Numbered from the stretch's first letter, positions 18,939-27,186 are shown. The stretch: 52,409 bases of DNA from Magnetospirillum moscoviense (GCF_001650635.1 NZ_LWQU01000126.1:1-52409), one strand, 5' to 3'. Numbers and translations are program-made. The notes: generated from the sequence alone by a model not told the origin.

Positions 18939-20108
18939 TTAGAAGGTCAGAGCGATACCGGTGGCGATGGTCCAACCTTGGTTGTGGTTGGCATCGCCGG
19001 TGTTGCCCGAGGCCTTCGCGGATTCGTCATCCCACTCGACGAAGCCACCCGAAGCCTGCAGATCGACGCCCGGAGCCAGGTTGTACTTGCCCGACACCTG
19101 ATAGACGGTCAGCGAGTCCTGACCGACGGTCACGGAATCCTCGGCCTTCGAGTTCAGGTAGCCGAAGCTGAGCTGCCAGGCGCCGCCGTCATACATGACG
19201 CCCGCATCCCAGATATAGCCGTCGATGTTCGAAGCGACAGACGGACGGTTGTGGTAGAGACCACCCTTCTCGTCCAGAATGCGCTGACGGTACGAACCGC
19301 CGACGGTCACCGGGCCCCAGGTCAGCTGAGTGCCGGCCGAGAATTCCTGCAGGTCGCCGGTGACGCCGGCCGCATTGGCATCGCCCCAAACGAAGCCGGT
19401 CGACAGCTTGACGCCGATCGGACCGAAGGTGTTGGCGTAGCCGGCGCCGACACCATAGACCGACTGCGACAGCGCCTGGCTGGAGTTGTCTTCGCCCTTG
19501 CTGGCGCTGGTGGTGCCCGAGGCGTTCGGGATATAGGTGGCGCCCAGGGTCAGACCGTAGAAGGTCGGAGCGACGTAGGTGATTTTCTCGGCGTTGTCGT
19601 CGGTATCGATTTCGGTGGTCTTCATCACCGAAACGGCGCCCGGCTGGACGATCGAGGAGCCGCTGATCAGCAGGCCTTCCGAGCCCCAGTTGGCGGCAGC
19701 GTCGGGGGCCATGACATGCAGCAGCACGGCGCCGTTGGCTTCCGAACCGACGATGACCTTACCGATGCCGCTTTCGATGAACACGTAGCTCTTGTCGATG
19801 ACGTCGGGGTTCGACTGAGCGGTCTCGGAACCACCACCGGCTTCCAGCTCGAAATTGACGCCGATCTTCATGCCGTTGTTCAGCGTGGTGTCGCCACCGA
19901 AGAAGATTTCGTTGTCGCCCTTGACATCGACATTGGCATAGCCGCGACCGGTGCCGGCCTCGAACGAGCTATCCTGCCAGGCGCCGACAACCCACCACTT
20001 CGAGAAACCGCCCAGGTTGAGCTTGATCTTCTCGGCGGCCGAGGCCGAACCGGTGGTCATCAGACCAGCGGCGACCAGCGCAGTGCTGGCGATAAGAACC
20101 TTCTTCAT
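18939..20108 (-). CDS. Outer-membrane porin (Porin_4-like), paralogue 1
   Basis: A 389-residue outer-membrane beta-barrel. The signal peptide is MKKVLIASTALVAAGLMT followed by a small-residue AxA-type cleavage region near 24. The mature part alternates short beta strands with Gly/Asp/Asn-rich turns and ends in LTF, a typical barrel C-terminal aromatic. It resembles the general diffusion porins of alphaproteobacteria. It has its own sigma-70-type promoter, AGGGG 6 nt ahead of the ATG, and a strong terminator, so it is a single-gene unit. It is a close paralogue of the porin gene ending at 20336. Confidence 0.9.
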   Translation of the reverse strand: MKKVLIASTALVAAGLMTTGSASAAEKIKLNLGGFSKWWVVGAWQDSSFEAGTGRGYANVDVKGDNEIFFGGDTTLNNGMKIGVNFELEAGGGSETAQSNPDVIDKSYVFIESGIGKVIVGSEANGAVLLHVMAPDAAANWGSEGLLISGSSIVQPGAVSVMKTTEIDTDDNAEKITYVAPTFYGLTLGATYIPNASGTTSASKGEDNSSQALSQSVYGVGAGYANTFGPIGVKLSTGFVWGDANAAGVTGDLQEFSAGTQLTWGPVTVGGSYRQRILDEKGGLYHNRPSVASNIDGYIWDAGVMYDGGAWQLSFGYLNSKAEDSVTVGQDSLTVYQVSGKYNLAPGVDLQASGGFVEWDDESAKASGNTGDANHNQGWTIATGIALTF

Positions 20109-20173
20109 GGAAAACCCCTTTTGCTCGGTATGACTAAAACACAGGCGTTGATGTGATCGCCTAATTTCTCGGC

Positions 20174-20202
20174 ATCCTAGGCACTGCGCGAAAATTGGTC
20201 AA
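20174..20202 (-). promoter_or_regulatory. Sigma-70-type promoter of porin 1
   Basis: TTGACC (20202-20197) and TAGGAT (20179-20174) are separated by exactly 17 bp. They lie 65 bp ahead of the porin 1 ATG. The same arrangement and spacing occurs upstream of porin 2. Confidence 0.75.
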
Positions 20203-20238
20203 CCGCGCCGGTGCGCTGCGGCATCAATCTTTGTCACC

Positions 20239-20258
20239 CTGTGGCGAATCGGCAACAG
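20239..20258. promoter_or_regulatory. Conserved 20-bp inverted repeat upstream of porin 1 (putative operator)
   Basis: The sequence CTGTGGC-GAATCG-GCAACAG has 7-bp arms with one mismatch around a 6-bp spacer. It lies 36 bp upstream of the -35 box. A copy with 18 of 20 identical bases lies 35 bp upstream of the porin 2 -35 box. Shared position and symmetry suggest a dimeric regulator. The regulator is unknown. Confidence 0.6.
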
Positions 20259-20280
20259 AACCGTCATCCGGCGTCCGGGC

Positions 20281-20309
20281 AAAAAGAAAGGGCGGCCGAA
20301 GCCGCCCTT
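20281..20309 (-). terminator. Rho-independent terminator of porin 2
   Basis: A 9-bp stem pairs 20288-20296 with 20301-20309 (AAGGGCGGC/GCCGCCCTT) around a stable UUCG-type tetraloop on the minus strand. It is followed there by TCTTTTT. It lies 26 bp after the porin 2 stop. Confidence 0.9.
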
Positions 20310-20335
20310 CCCCCAACTTGCGTCGATGGCTTCGA

Positions 20336-21544
20336 TTAGAAGGCCAGCGACAGACCGGTCATGACGGCCCAACCTTCGTTGTGGTTGGCGTCGCCAGTGG
20401 CGGCCTTCGAGCCTTCGTCGTCGAACTCAGCCCAACCGGCAGTGGCCAGGACGTCCACGCCCGGGCTCAGGTTGTACTTGCCCGAAACCTGCCAGATGGT
20501 GATCTGGTCTTCCAGGTTGTTGCCGGCGTTGCCTTCGCTCTCCGACTGGAAGTAGGCGAACGAAACGGCCCACGGACCGGAAGCGTACTGGATACCAGCG
20601 TCCCAACCGGTGGTGTTGAGCAGGTTGCCGCTGGTGGCGACGGCGGAACCGCCGCCATTGCCATACTGACCGCCCTTTTCGTCGGCCTTGTCCTTACGCC
20701 ACGAACCACCGACGGTGAAGCCGGCATAGGACAGCTGACCACCAGCGACGAACTGGGTGAAGTCGGTCTGAGCGCTAGCGACGTTGGCATCGCCCCAGAT
20801 GAAGCCGGTCGACAGCTTGACGCCGACGCCACCGAAGGTGTTGGCGTACAGAGCGCCGACGCCCATGGCTTCCATCGAGGTCGCCTGCAGGCTGTTGTCT
20901 TCGCCCTTCTGAGCGCTGGTGGTGCCCGAGGCGTTCGGGATGTACGAGGCGCCGAGGGTCAGACCGTAGAAGGTCGGAGCAACGTAGGTGATCTTCTCGG
21001 CATCGTTGTCGATGCGCGGAGCGGTACCGTTGCCGCCGATGAAGCCGCGAACGGCGGTCGGCGAAACGATGGCGGTAGCGCCACCCGACGAGTTGCCACC
21101 GGCCAGAACGCCGCCTTCACCCCAGTTGCCAGCGGCGTCCGGAGCGTTGACGTGCAGCAGGTACACGCCGTTGTTCTCGGAACCGACGATGAACTTACCG
21201 AAGCCGCCGGCGATCCAGATGTAGGACTCGTCGATCACGTCGGGGTTCGAAGCAGCGGTCTCGGTGTGGCCACCGGCTTCCAGCTGAATGTCAACGCCGA
21301 TTTCCAGGCCGTTGTCCAGCTTGGTCGAACCGCCGAAGAACACTTCGTTGTCGCCCTTGACGTCGACGTTGGCATAGCCCACGCCGGTGCCGTCTTCGAA
21401 CGAGCTGTCCTGCCAAGCGCCGACAACCCACCACTTCGAGAAACCGCCCAGATTCAACTTGATCTTTTCAGCGGCCGAGGCGGTGCCGGTGGTCATCAGA
21501 CCGGCGGCGACCAGCGCGGTGCTGGCGATAAGAACCTTCTTCAT
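20336..21544 (-). CDS. Outer-membrane porin (Porin_4-like), paralogue 2
   Basis: A 402-residue porin with the same signal peptide as porin 1 and a mature N-terminus (KIKLNLGGFSKWWVVGAW) that is identical in the two. The barrel core (for example DAEKITYVAPTFYGLTLGA) is shared, while predicted loops differ in sequence and length. It ends in LAF, a barrel-type C-terminus. The ATG at 21544 follows a strong ribosome site (GAGAGGAG). It has its own promoter and terminator. The two genes are tandem paralogues, which allows the cell to switch or combine porins. Confidence 0.9.
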   Translation of the reverse strand: MKKVLIASTALVAAGLMTTGTASAAEKIKLNLGGFSKWWVVGAWQDSSFEDGTGVGYANVDVKGDNEVFFGGSTKLDNGLEIGVDIQLEAGGHTETAASNPDVIDESYIWIAGGFGKFIVGSENNGVYLLHVNAPDAAGNWGEGGVLAGGNSSGGATAIVSPTAVRGFIGGNGTAPRIDNDAEKITYVAPTFYGLTLGASYIPNASGTTSAQKGEDNSLQATSMEAMGVGALYANTFGGVGVKLSTGFIWGDANVASAQTDFTQFVAGGQLSYAGFTVGGSWRKDKADEKGGQYGNGGGSAVATSGNLLNTTGWDAGIQYASGPWAVSFAYFQSESEGNAGNNLEDQITIWQVSGKYNLSPGVDVLATAGWAEFDDEGSKAATGDANHNEGWAVMTGLSLAF

Positions 21545-21610
21545 GTTAACTCCTCTCTTTTGGTACGGAGTGCGACAGCGCACCCAAATCCAAATGAACG
21601 AACGAGGGTG

Positions 21611-21639
21611 ATCCAGCCATTTTGGCGGCGGCAAGTCAA
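21611..21639 (-). promoter_or_regulatory. Sigma-70-type promoter of porin 2
   Basis: TTGACT (21639-21634) and CTGGAT (21616-21611) are 17 bp apart, 66 bp ahead of the porin 2 ATG. This is nearly the same position as in the porin 1 upstream region. The -10 is weaker than that of porin 1. Confidence 0.65.
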
Positions 21640-21674
21640 GCAAGGGGGACAGCCTCTGTGTCGAATGCCTCGCA

Positions 21675-21694
21675 CTGTGGCGAATGTGCAACAG
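21675..21694. promoter_or_regulatory. Conserved 20-bp inverted repeat upstream of porin 2 (putative operator)
   Basis: CTGTGGC-GAATGT-GCAACAG matches the porin 1 element except at two spacer bases. It lies between porin 2 and the divergent YggS-like gene, 46 bp ahead of that gene's chosen start, so it could influence both directions. Confidence 0.6.
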
Positions 21695-21740
21695 AACGCC
21701 GGCCCGGTCCGGCCTGGAAAAGAAGGACCTAAGCCCGGAA

Positions 21741-22394
21741 ATGTCAGTCGCTTCCGCCCTTTTGGCCGTCCACGGCGCGGTCCGCCGCGCCGCCGCCGGC
21801 CGCGACGTTACCTTGGTCGCCGTGTCCAAGACCCACGATGCCGAGACCGTCGCCCAGGCACTGGCGGCCGGTCACCGCGTGTTCGGCGAGAACCGCGTCC
21901 AAGAGGCCATGGCCAAGTGGCCCGCACTGAAGAAAAGCTTTGACGGTATCGTCTTGCACCTGATCGGCCCGCTGCAAACCAACAAGGTGCGTGACGCGGT
22001 GGCCCTGTTCGACGTCGTCGAGACGCTGGACCGCCCCAAGCTGGCCCGCGCCCTGGCCGAGGAAATGCGCCGGTCGGGACGCGTCGTCGAGTGCCTGGTC
22101 CAGGTCAATACCGGGCGCGAGGCGCAAAAGGCCGGCATCGACCCCGACCATGCCGACGCCCTGATCGCCCTGGCGCGCGACCAATACGGCCTGCGGGTGA
22201 CCGGGGTGATGTGCATCCCGCCGGCCGACCAGGACCCGACCCCGCATTTTCGCCTGCTGGCCGAGATCGCCCGGCGCAATGGGCTGGAGGTTGTCAGCAT
22301 GGGGATGAGCGGCGATTTCGAGACCGCCATCGCGGCGGGAGCCACCCATGTCCGGGTCGGTTCGGCGATCTTCGGAGCCCGTGATTACGCCTGA
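21741..22394 (+). CDS. YggS/PLPBP family pyridoxal-phosphate homeostasis protein
   Basis: A 217-residue protein of the YggS/PROSC family, a TIM-barrel fold that binds pyridoxal phosphate but has no known catalysis and helps balance vitamin B6 and amino-acid pools. The PLP lysine is in LVAVSKTH near residue 30. FGENRVQEA, HLIGPLQTNK and the C-terminal SMGMSGDFETAI and THVRVGSAIFG motifs are all intact. The ATG at 21741 was chosen because it matches the family start; an in-frame ATG at 21684 would add 19 residues inside the putative operator. It ends convergently with the next gene (10-bp overlap). Confidence 0.9.
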   Translation: MSVASALLAVHGAVRRAAAGRDVTLVAVSKTHDAETVAQALAAGHRVFGENRVQEAMAKWPALKKSFDGIVLHLIGPLQTNKVRDAVALFDVVETLDRPKLARALAEEMRRSGRVVECLVQVNTGREAQKAGIDPDHADALIALARDQYGLRVTGVMCIPPADQDPTPHFRLLAEIARRNGLEVVSMGMSGDFETAIAAGATHVRVGSAIFGARDYA

Positions 22395-24157
22395 CACCAC
22401 CGCCGGCGCCAGAAATCGCGTAACACCGCTTCCAACGCGCGGGTGTATCCGGCGGCATCGACGAGAGGCGAGGAATCGATACGGGCCCGCATCCCGGCGC
22501 GCAGGTCGCGCAGACGGCCGGGATCGGCCGCCAATTCCACGGCGATCTTGACGAAATCGGCCGGGGTGGTGGCGGCCAGCTCCGGCAGGCCCAGGGCGGT
22601 CAGCAGGGACAGGCCGACCCGACCGACGAAGCGCGATCCGGCCAGGGTCACCACCGGCACCCCCATGTACAGGGCCTGCCAGGTGGTGGTGCTGCCGTTG
22701 AACGGAAAGGGGTCGAGACCGATATCGACATGGGCGTAGGCGGCCAGATGGTCGGCCTCGCTTTGGGTGTCGCCCCTGAACAACAGCCGTTCCGGCCCGA
22801 TCCCCAACGCGCCGAAACGCTCGACATAGCGTTCCTTCAAGCCGGTCTCGCCGAACTGGTCGCGGTATTTCAGCAAAAGCCGCGAACCTGGCACCGCCTG
22901 CATCGTCTCGGCCCACAGGGCCAGGCTGGCATCGGTCATCTTGACCGGGTGGTTGAACGACCCGAACGTCACTGGCTGACCAGTCAGGCAGGGCGGGACC
23001 GCCACCTCGGGCGCGCTTTCGGGGCGCGGCTCGTAATAGAAGCAGGGCAGCCGCAGCAATTCCTCGCCGAACTCCTCCCCGGTCTGGCCCGGCGGATGAA
23101 TGACCGCGTCGGTGATCCAGCCATCCATGCCGGCCAGTCCGCTGGTGCCGAAATCATGCCAGCTGACCTGCAGCGGCGCCGGCTTCAGGGCTGCCAGCCG
23201 CAACCTGTTGTCGCCGGTCCACCCGGCCAGGATGATCAGGATGTCGATCCCGTCATCGCGAATCTGCCGGGCCAGAACGGCGTCGGAAACGCCTGCCGCC
23301 TGGCGCCAATGATCGACCTTGCCGGCGAGGCGCTGCGTCACCTGATCGGCACCGGCGGTCAGGGAATAGACGAAGATCTCGAAAGTCTGGCGGTCATGCG
23401 CCGCCAGCACATCCTCGATATTGCCGGCCACCGGGTGATTGCGCAGGTCGGCCGAGACATAGCCGATCTTCAGACGCCGATCGGGATCGCGGTCGTTGGC
23501 CGGGGCCGGCAGTGGGGCGAGGTGGGCATGCAGCTTGACCCAGCCGGCCACCGCCGCCGCCAGCGACTGGGGCGTGCTGGCGGTGTCGTAATAATGGGTC
23601 AGCACCAGATTGCGCGCGGCACTTTCCAGCGGCTTGATGGCCAGGCAGCGCCCGTACAGCTCGACCGCCCGGTGTGGGCGCCCCTCGAGCCGGTGCACCG
23701 AGGCCAGGCTGTTCAACGCATCGACCCAATCGGGACGGATGGCCAGGGCGCGGTTCAGCAAATGGGCACCCTCGGTGGTGCGGCCACGGCGGACCGCGAC
23801 ATCGGCCAGCATCTTCAGCTCGACCGGTCCGTTGGGGGCCAGCGCCAAGGCGCGGCGAGCATGCTTTTCGGCCTCGACATAGCGTTCGACCTCGAACAGC
23901 ACGCGAGCCAGGTTGACATGGGCCGCGCCCAGATCGGGCGACAGGGCCAAGGCCTTGCCGAATTGGCCGATAGCGTCGATGTGGCGGCGGCTCATGGCGC
24001 TGACCATGCCAAGGTTGCACCAGATCGCCGCATCCTTGGGGGCCAGCTTGACCGCGCGGCGCAGAAAGGCGTCGGCGTCGGCGATACGCCCGGCCTGGAC
24101 GGCCTGGCCGGCCTGGCCGATCAGTCGCGCCACCTGCTCTTTCTGGGTCTTGCTCAT
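22385..24157 (-). CDS. TPR-repeat GT41 family glycosyltransferase (OGT/SPINDLY-like)
   Basis: A 590-residue protein. The first 190 residues form about five TPR repeats (for example AIWCNLGMVSAMSRRHIDAI and AHVNLARVLFEVERYVEAEK). Residues from about 235 form a GT41 catalytic region, with IGYVSADLRNHPVA holding the conserved His, a TDAVIHPPG loop, and the nucleotide-sugar site GLDPFPFNGSTTTWQALYMG. It should attach a sugar to protein Ser/Thr residues in the cytoplasm. In related bacteria such enzymes can modify flagellin, which is only a suggestion here. The ATG at 24157 (MSKTQKEQ) gives the natural first TPR helix. Confidence 0.85.
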   Translation of the reverse strand: MSKTQKEQVARLIGQAGQAVQAGRIADADAFLRRAVKLAPKDAAIWCNLGMVSAMSRRHIDAIGQFGKALALSPDLGAAHVNLARVLFEVERYVEAEKHARRALALAPNGPVELKMLADVAVRRGRTTEGAHLLNRALAIRPDWVDALNSLASVHRLEGRPHRAVELYGRCLAIKPLESAARNLVLTHYYDTASTPQSLAAAVAGWVKLHAHLAPLPAPANDRDPDRRLKIGYVSADLRNHPVAGNIEDVLAAHDRQTFEIFVYSLTAGADQVTQRLAGKVDHWRQAAGVSDAVLARQIRDDGIDILIILAGWTGDNRLRLAALKPAPLQVSWHDFGTSGLAGMDGWITDAVIHPPGQTGEEFGEELLRLPCFYYEPRPESAPEVAVPPCLTGQPVTFGSFNHPVKMTDASLALWAETMQAVPGSRLLLKYRDQFGETGLKERYVERFGALGIGPERLLFRGDTQSEADHLAAYAHVDIGLDPFPFNGSTTTWQALYMGVPVVTLAGSRFVGRVGLSLLTALGLPELAATTPADFVKIAVELAADPGRLRDLRAGMRARIDSSPLVDAAGYTRALEAVLRDFWRRRWCQA

Positions 24158-24279
24158 GAAACGGCTTCTAACATGCCGGGGCCGACAGCGTACAGGGGGC
24201 GAGGCTTTTTTTGGGTGGTGGCGATCCGTCGTCATGCTATCACTCTGGCCGGCCCCAAGAGTTTGACCACGAGAGACGG

Positions 24280-25026
24280 ATGCTGTCCGACCAGGCTGCG
24301 ACCCCGATGGTACCGGAAACCGTCGATTATCCCGGTGAGGACCTTAACGTTCTCTCGGCATCGAAGAACTATTACCGCTGGATCGTCGATATCATGGAGC
24401 CCTTCGTCAGCGGCCATACCGTCGAGTATGGCGCCGGCATCGGCACCATGTCCCAACGTCTCAGGCCCCATGTCGAGCGCCTGACCCTGATCGAGCCGGC
24501 GACCCATCTGGCCGAGCGGCTGAGCCATGGCTTCAAGGACGATCCGGCGGTCGAGGTGCTGAACAACACCCTGGAACGCCACGCCCCCTTCCTGCCGGCC
24601 GGCAGCATAGACGCCTTCGTCCTGGTCAACGTCCTGGAACACATCGAAGACGACGCCCAGGCGGTCAAGTGGATGTTCGAGGCGCTGGCACCCGGCGGCA
24701 AGCTGGCGCTGTTCGTGCCGGCCCTGCCGTGGCTGATGAGCGATCTCGACCGCGCCCACGGCCATTTCCGCCGCTATCGCCGCCAGGATCTGGTGCGGCT
24801 GATGGAGATGGTCGGCGCCGAGATCGAGCTTTTGCATTTCTTCGACATGCCCGGCATCGTGCCGTGGTGGCTGCTCAACACCATCGGCGGCAAGGTCGAT
24901 TTCAACCTGCCGGCCGTGCGCGTGTTCGACAGCCTGGTCATTCCGCCGACCCGCTGGCTGGAAACCCGCTTCCCCCCGCCGATCGGCAAGAATCTGGTGA
25001 TGGTGGCGCACAAGCCCCGTCCGTGA
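24280..25026 (+). CDS. Class I SAM-dependent methyltransferase
   Basis: A 248-residue protein with the class I methyltransferase fold. VEYGAGIGTMSQRL near residue 48 is the SAM-binding motif I, LTLIEP the acidic loop, and DAFVLVNVLEHIEDD the motif IV region. LAPGGKLALFVPA follows. The C-terminal part has a hydrophobic PGIVPWWLLNTIGG segment seen in methyltransferases acting on glycans or lipids, but the substrate is unknown. GAGAGA lies ahead of the ATG. It is divergent from the GT41 gene and its 3' end overlaps the convergent ThiE-like gene by 89 bp. Confidence 0.85.
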   Translation: MLSDQAATPMVPETVDYPGEDLNVLSASKNYYRWIVDIMEPFVSGHTVEYGAGIGTMSQRLRPHVERLTLIEPATHLAERLSHGFKDDPAVEVLNNTLERHAPFLPAGSIDAFVLVNVLEHIEDDAQAVKWMFEALAPGGKLALFVPALPWLMSDLDRAHGHFRRYRRQDLVRLMEMVGAEIELLHFFDMPGIVPWWLLNTIGGKVDFNLPAVRVFDSLVIPPTRWLETRFPPPIGKNLVMVAHKPRP

Positions 25027-25618
25027 CCCATCCGGAAATGGCGCCGTAGCCGGCCACCCCCACCGGGCCCAGCCGCCGGGCCGAGGCACCGGTGATGCCG
25101 CCCAGGGCGATCACCGGCAGACCGGCACGCCTGGCCCAGCCGCGCCAGCGCACCGCCCCGATCCCCGCCGCAGCCGGATGGGAAGCGGTGGGAAAGACCG
25201 GCGACAGGATCGCCGCGTCCACGCCCCGGCATCGCGCCCGCGCCAACGCCATCGGCGAATGGCAGGCCGCCGTCAGCAGGCCGCCCCGGCGACGAACCCA
25301 GCCGCGCACCGCCGCCAGCACCCCCCGCCGCGCCATCCATTCCGGCAGATGCACCCCATCGGCGCCAATGGCCGCCGCCAGACGCCAATCGGCCGCGACC
25401 ACCAGCCGCAGCCGGTGGCGCCGGCAGGCGGCGGCCACCTTCTTGGCCAGATCCCGGGCGTCGGCGCCGTCATAGGGGCGCAGCAGCACCAAAGCACCGG
25501 GCGGCAGAAACGGCAGGACCGGCCGGGGATCGGGCAGCCGAACCGGGTCGGTCACCAAGATCGCCCGGGGAATGCCCGCGACGGGCGTCAATCGGCGGAT
25601 GGCGGCGGCAAGCTTCAT
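24938..25618 (-). CDS. Thiamine-phosphate synthase-like / TenI family protein
   Basis: A 226-residue TIM-barrel protein. GADGVHLPEW, AILSPVFPTASHP and the phosphate-binding ALGGITGASARRL are clear ThiE/TenI motifs. The ATG at 25618 follows the L,D-transpeptidase gene by 7 bp. The usual barrel end is GYGAISGW near residue 195. The last 30 residues (Ser/Gly/Pro-rich) lie antisense to the end of the methyltransferase gene and look unlike the family. ThiE joins HMP-PP and thiazole phosphate, whereas TenI aromatises the thiazole; key residues do not decide between them here. Confidence 0.75.
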   Translation of the reverse strand: MKLAAAIRRLTPVAGIPRAILVTDPVRLPDPRPVLPFLPPGALVLLRPYDGADARDLAKKVAAACRRHRLRLVVAADWRLAAAIGADGVHLPEWMARRGVLAAVRGWVRRRGGLLTAACHSPMALARARCRGVDAAILSPVFPTASHPAAAGIGAVRWRGWARRAGLPVIALGGITGASARRLGPVGVAGYGAISGWVTDGACAPPSPDSCRSAGGSGFPASGSAE

Positions 25619-25625
25619 GGCGACA

Positions 25626-26129
25626 CTATAGCGCAGACACCACCAAAAGATCGCCGGGCCGGCAATCGGCCAGCAGCTCCAGCAGATCGGGCAGGGCGAC
25701 GGCGACGCAGCCCTCGGTCGGCTTGCCGCCGGGATCGGCCACATGCAGGAAGATGGCGCTGCCCAAACCGGCCAGCGGGGGATCGTCGTTGTGGCCCAGC
25801 ACCACCACCACGTCATACAGATGATCGTCGCGCCACATCTTTTCGCAGCGAGCCGGATGCGGCAGTCCGACCGGGCGATTGTAATCGGGGTGAGCGGGAT
25901 CGTCGCACCAGCCGTCGGCCGGGCAGATTTCCGCGACCGGCAGCTCGGTGACCGGACGGGGCAGCCGATCCGGCCGGTACAGCACCCGGCGCAGCGGCCA
26001 AGCCCCGACCGGGGTGGCGCCGTCGCCTTCGCGCTTATCGACGATGATTCCCGACCGTCCCAGCCGGCAGGCGACCCGGCGCCCGGTCCAGCTCAGCCAG
26101 CCATCGGCGCTGACGTCAATGCGCATCAT
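25626..26129 (-). CDS. L,D-transpeptidase family protein (YkuD)
   Basis: A 167-residue protein with a YkuD catalytic domain. The segment HVADPGGKPTEGCVAV near residues 127-142 has the His and the nucleophilic Cys of L,D-transpeptidases, which cross-link or modify peptidoglycan and attach proteins to it. There is no signal peptide, so its site of action is unclear; periplasmic enzymes normally have one. Its start overlaps the upstream unknown gene in an ATGA. The family match is firm, the physiological role is not. Confidence 0.85.
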   Translation of the reverse strand: MMRIDVSADGWLSWTGRRVACRLGRSGIIVDKREGDGATPVGAWPLRRVLYRPDRLPRPVTELPVAEICPADGWCDDPAHPDYNRPVGLPHPARCEKMWRDDHLYDVVVVLGHNDDPPLAGLGSAIFLHVADPGGKPTEGCVAVALPDLLELLADCRPGDLLVVSAL

Positions 26130-27139
26130 TGCAGGTCAAGAGTGGTGGTCGGCTGCGGCCGGGTCGCCAGGCTGCCAGCCCTTTCATACTTGTCCAGCGC
26201 CTTGTTCATCGACTGGACCCAATCGGCCGGCGCCGCCGGCATGCCGGTCGGCGGCACCGCCATCTTGCCCGAGCCGGGCAGCATCGGATGCGCCTGGCCG
26301 CCCAGCCCCTGGTCGGCCATGATCTTCTGCACCGCCATGGCGTTGGACGCATTGTTGGCCGAGACCGGGTCACGGCCGGTGATCGGCACGTTGGAGCGGC
26401 TGCCGGAATTGGACACCGGCACGCTGATCGGCTGCAGCGGCGGCGGGTTGACCGCACTCATCCGGTTGGGAATCGGCATGAAGCGGCTTGGCTGCTGGCC
26501 GATGGGGGTGAAGGGCTTGGCGTCGGTCAGGGGTGCCGCCGGCTGGGCCAGCGCCACCTTCTGGACCGCCGCCTGGGGCGCCAGCGCCGCTGACGGCGGG
26601 GCGACCATGCCATCGGCGGTGAACATCACCTGCGGGGTCGCGGCTTGGCCCGCCACCGGTTCGGGCAAGGTCACCACCGGCGCGGCTGCCACCTGCATCG
26701 AGGCGCTTGCCTCTTCCGGCTTGGCCTGGGCGATGGCGGTGGCGGGGGCGTCATCCTTGAACATCGCCAGGACATGGCCACCCACGGTGTTGCCGGTTTC
26801 CTGCTCGATGACGCAGCCGGCGGCCGAGGCGATCAGACCGAGCGGGCCGCCGAACAGGGCGCCGCCGGCCAGGCGGGCACCGACGCCGATCTTGTCGCCG
26901 GTCAGTTCCTGGTAAAGCGTGTTGATGACCGGGATGTGCTGCAGCGGATTGATGACGTCGAGGACATCCCAGAAGCTGGGTTCCTCCTCGGCGAACATCG
27001 AGAGGTCCTTGCCGGCGGTCTTGGCGTCGCGTTCGGCGGCGGCGGCCCGTGCGGTATCGGCGCGTTCCGACGCCAGGAACGGCACCAGCCGGTCGGGATC
27101 GGAATAGATCGGAGCTTGGGCGGACGCGCTGATGCTCAT
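26126..27139 (-). CDS. Conserved hypothetical protein, Ala/Pro-rich with a glycine-rich hydrophobic segment
   Basis: A 337-residue protein of unknown function. Residues 1-50 are polar with a helix rich in Ala, Arg and Glu. A conserved-looking core at about 55-110 includes DVLDVINPLQHIPVINTLY and a Gly-rich hydrophobic stretch (GGALFGGPLGLIASAAG). The remainder is disordered, rich in Pro, Ala and Gln, ending in a DWVQSMNKALDKYE helix. No signal peptide is seen. The ATG at 27139 has GAGG about 6 nt upstream. It starts an operon with the transpeptidase and ThiE-like genes and has a sigma-54-type element upstream. Confidence 0.7.
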   Translation of the reverse strand: MSISASAQAPIYSDPDRLVPFLASERADTARAAAAERDAKTAGKDLSMFAEEEPSFWDVLDVINPLQHIPVINTLYQELTGDKIGVGARLAGGALFGGPLGLIASAAGCVIEQETGNTVGGHVLAMFKDDAPATAIAQAKPEEASASMQVAAAPVVTLPEPVAGQAATPQVMFTADGMVAPPSAALAPQAAVQKVALAQPAAPLTDAKPFTPIGQQPSRFMPIPNRMSAVNPPPLQPISVPVSNSGSRSNVPITGRDPVSANNASNAMAVQKIMADQGLGGQAHPMLPGSGKMAVPPTGMPAAPADWVQSMNKALDKYERAGSLATRPQPTTTLDLQ

Positions 27140-27170
27140 GGCAGGCCTCGATGAATGACAGCATCTACTG

Positions 27171-27186
27171 TGCAAACCCGATGCCA
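27171..27186 (-). promoter_or_regulatory. Sigma-54-type -24/-12 element
   Basis: TGGCATCGGGTTTGCA on the minus strand places GG and GC at the correct 10-bp separation of the consensus TGGCAC-N5-TTGCA. Only two positions (the sixth and seventh) deviate. The predicted start of transcription, about 12 nt downstream of the GC, gives a leader of about 21 nt with a usable ribosome site. Confidence 0.5.
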
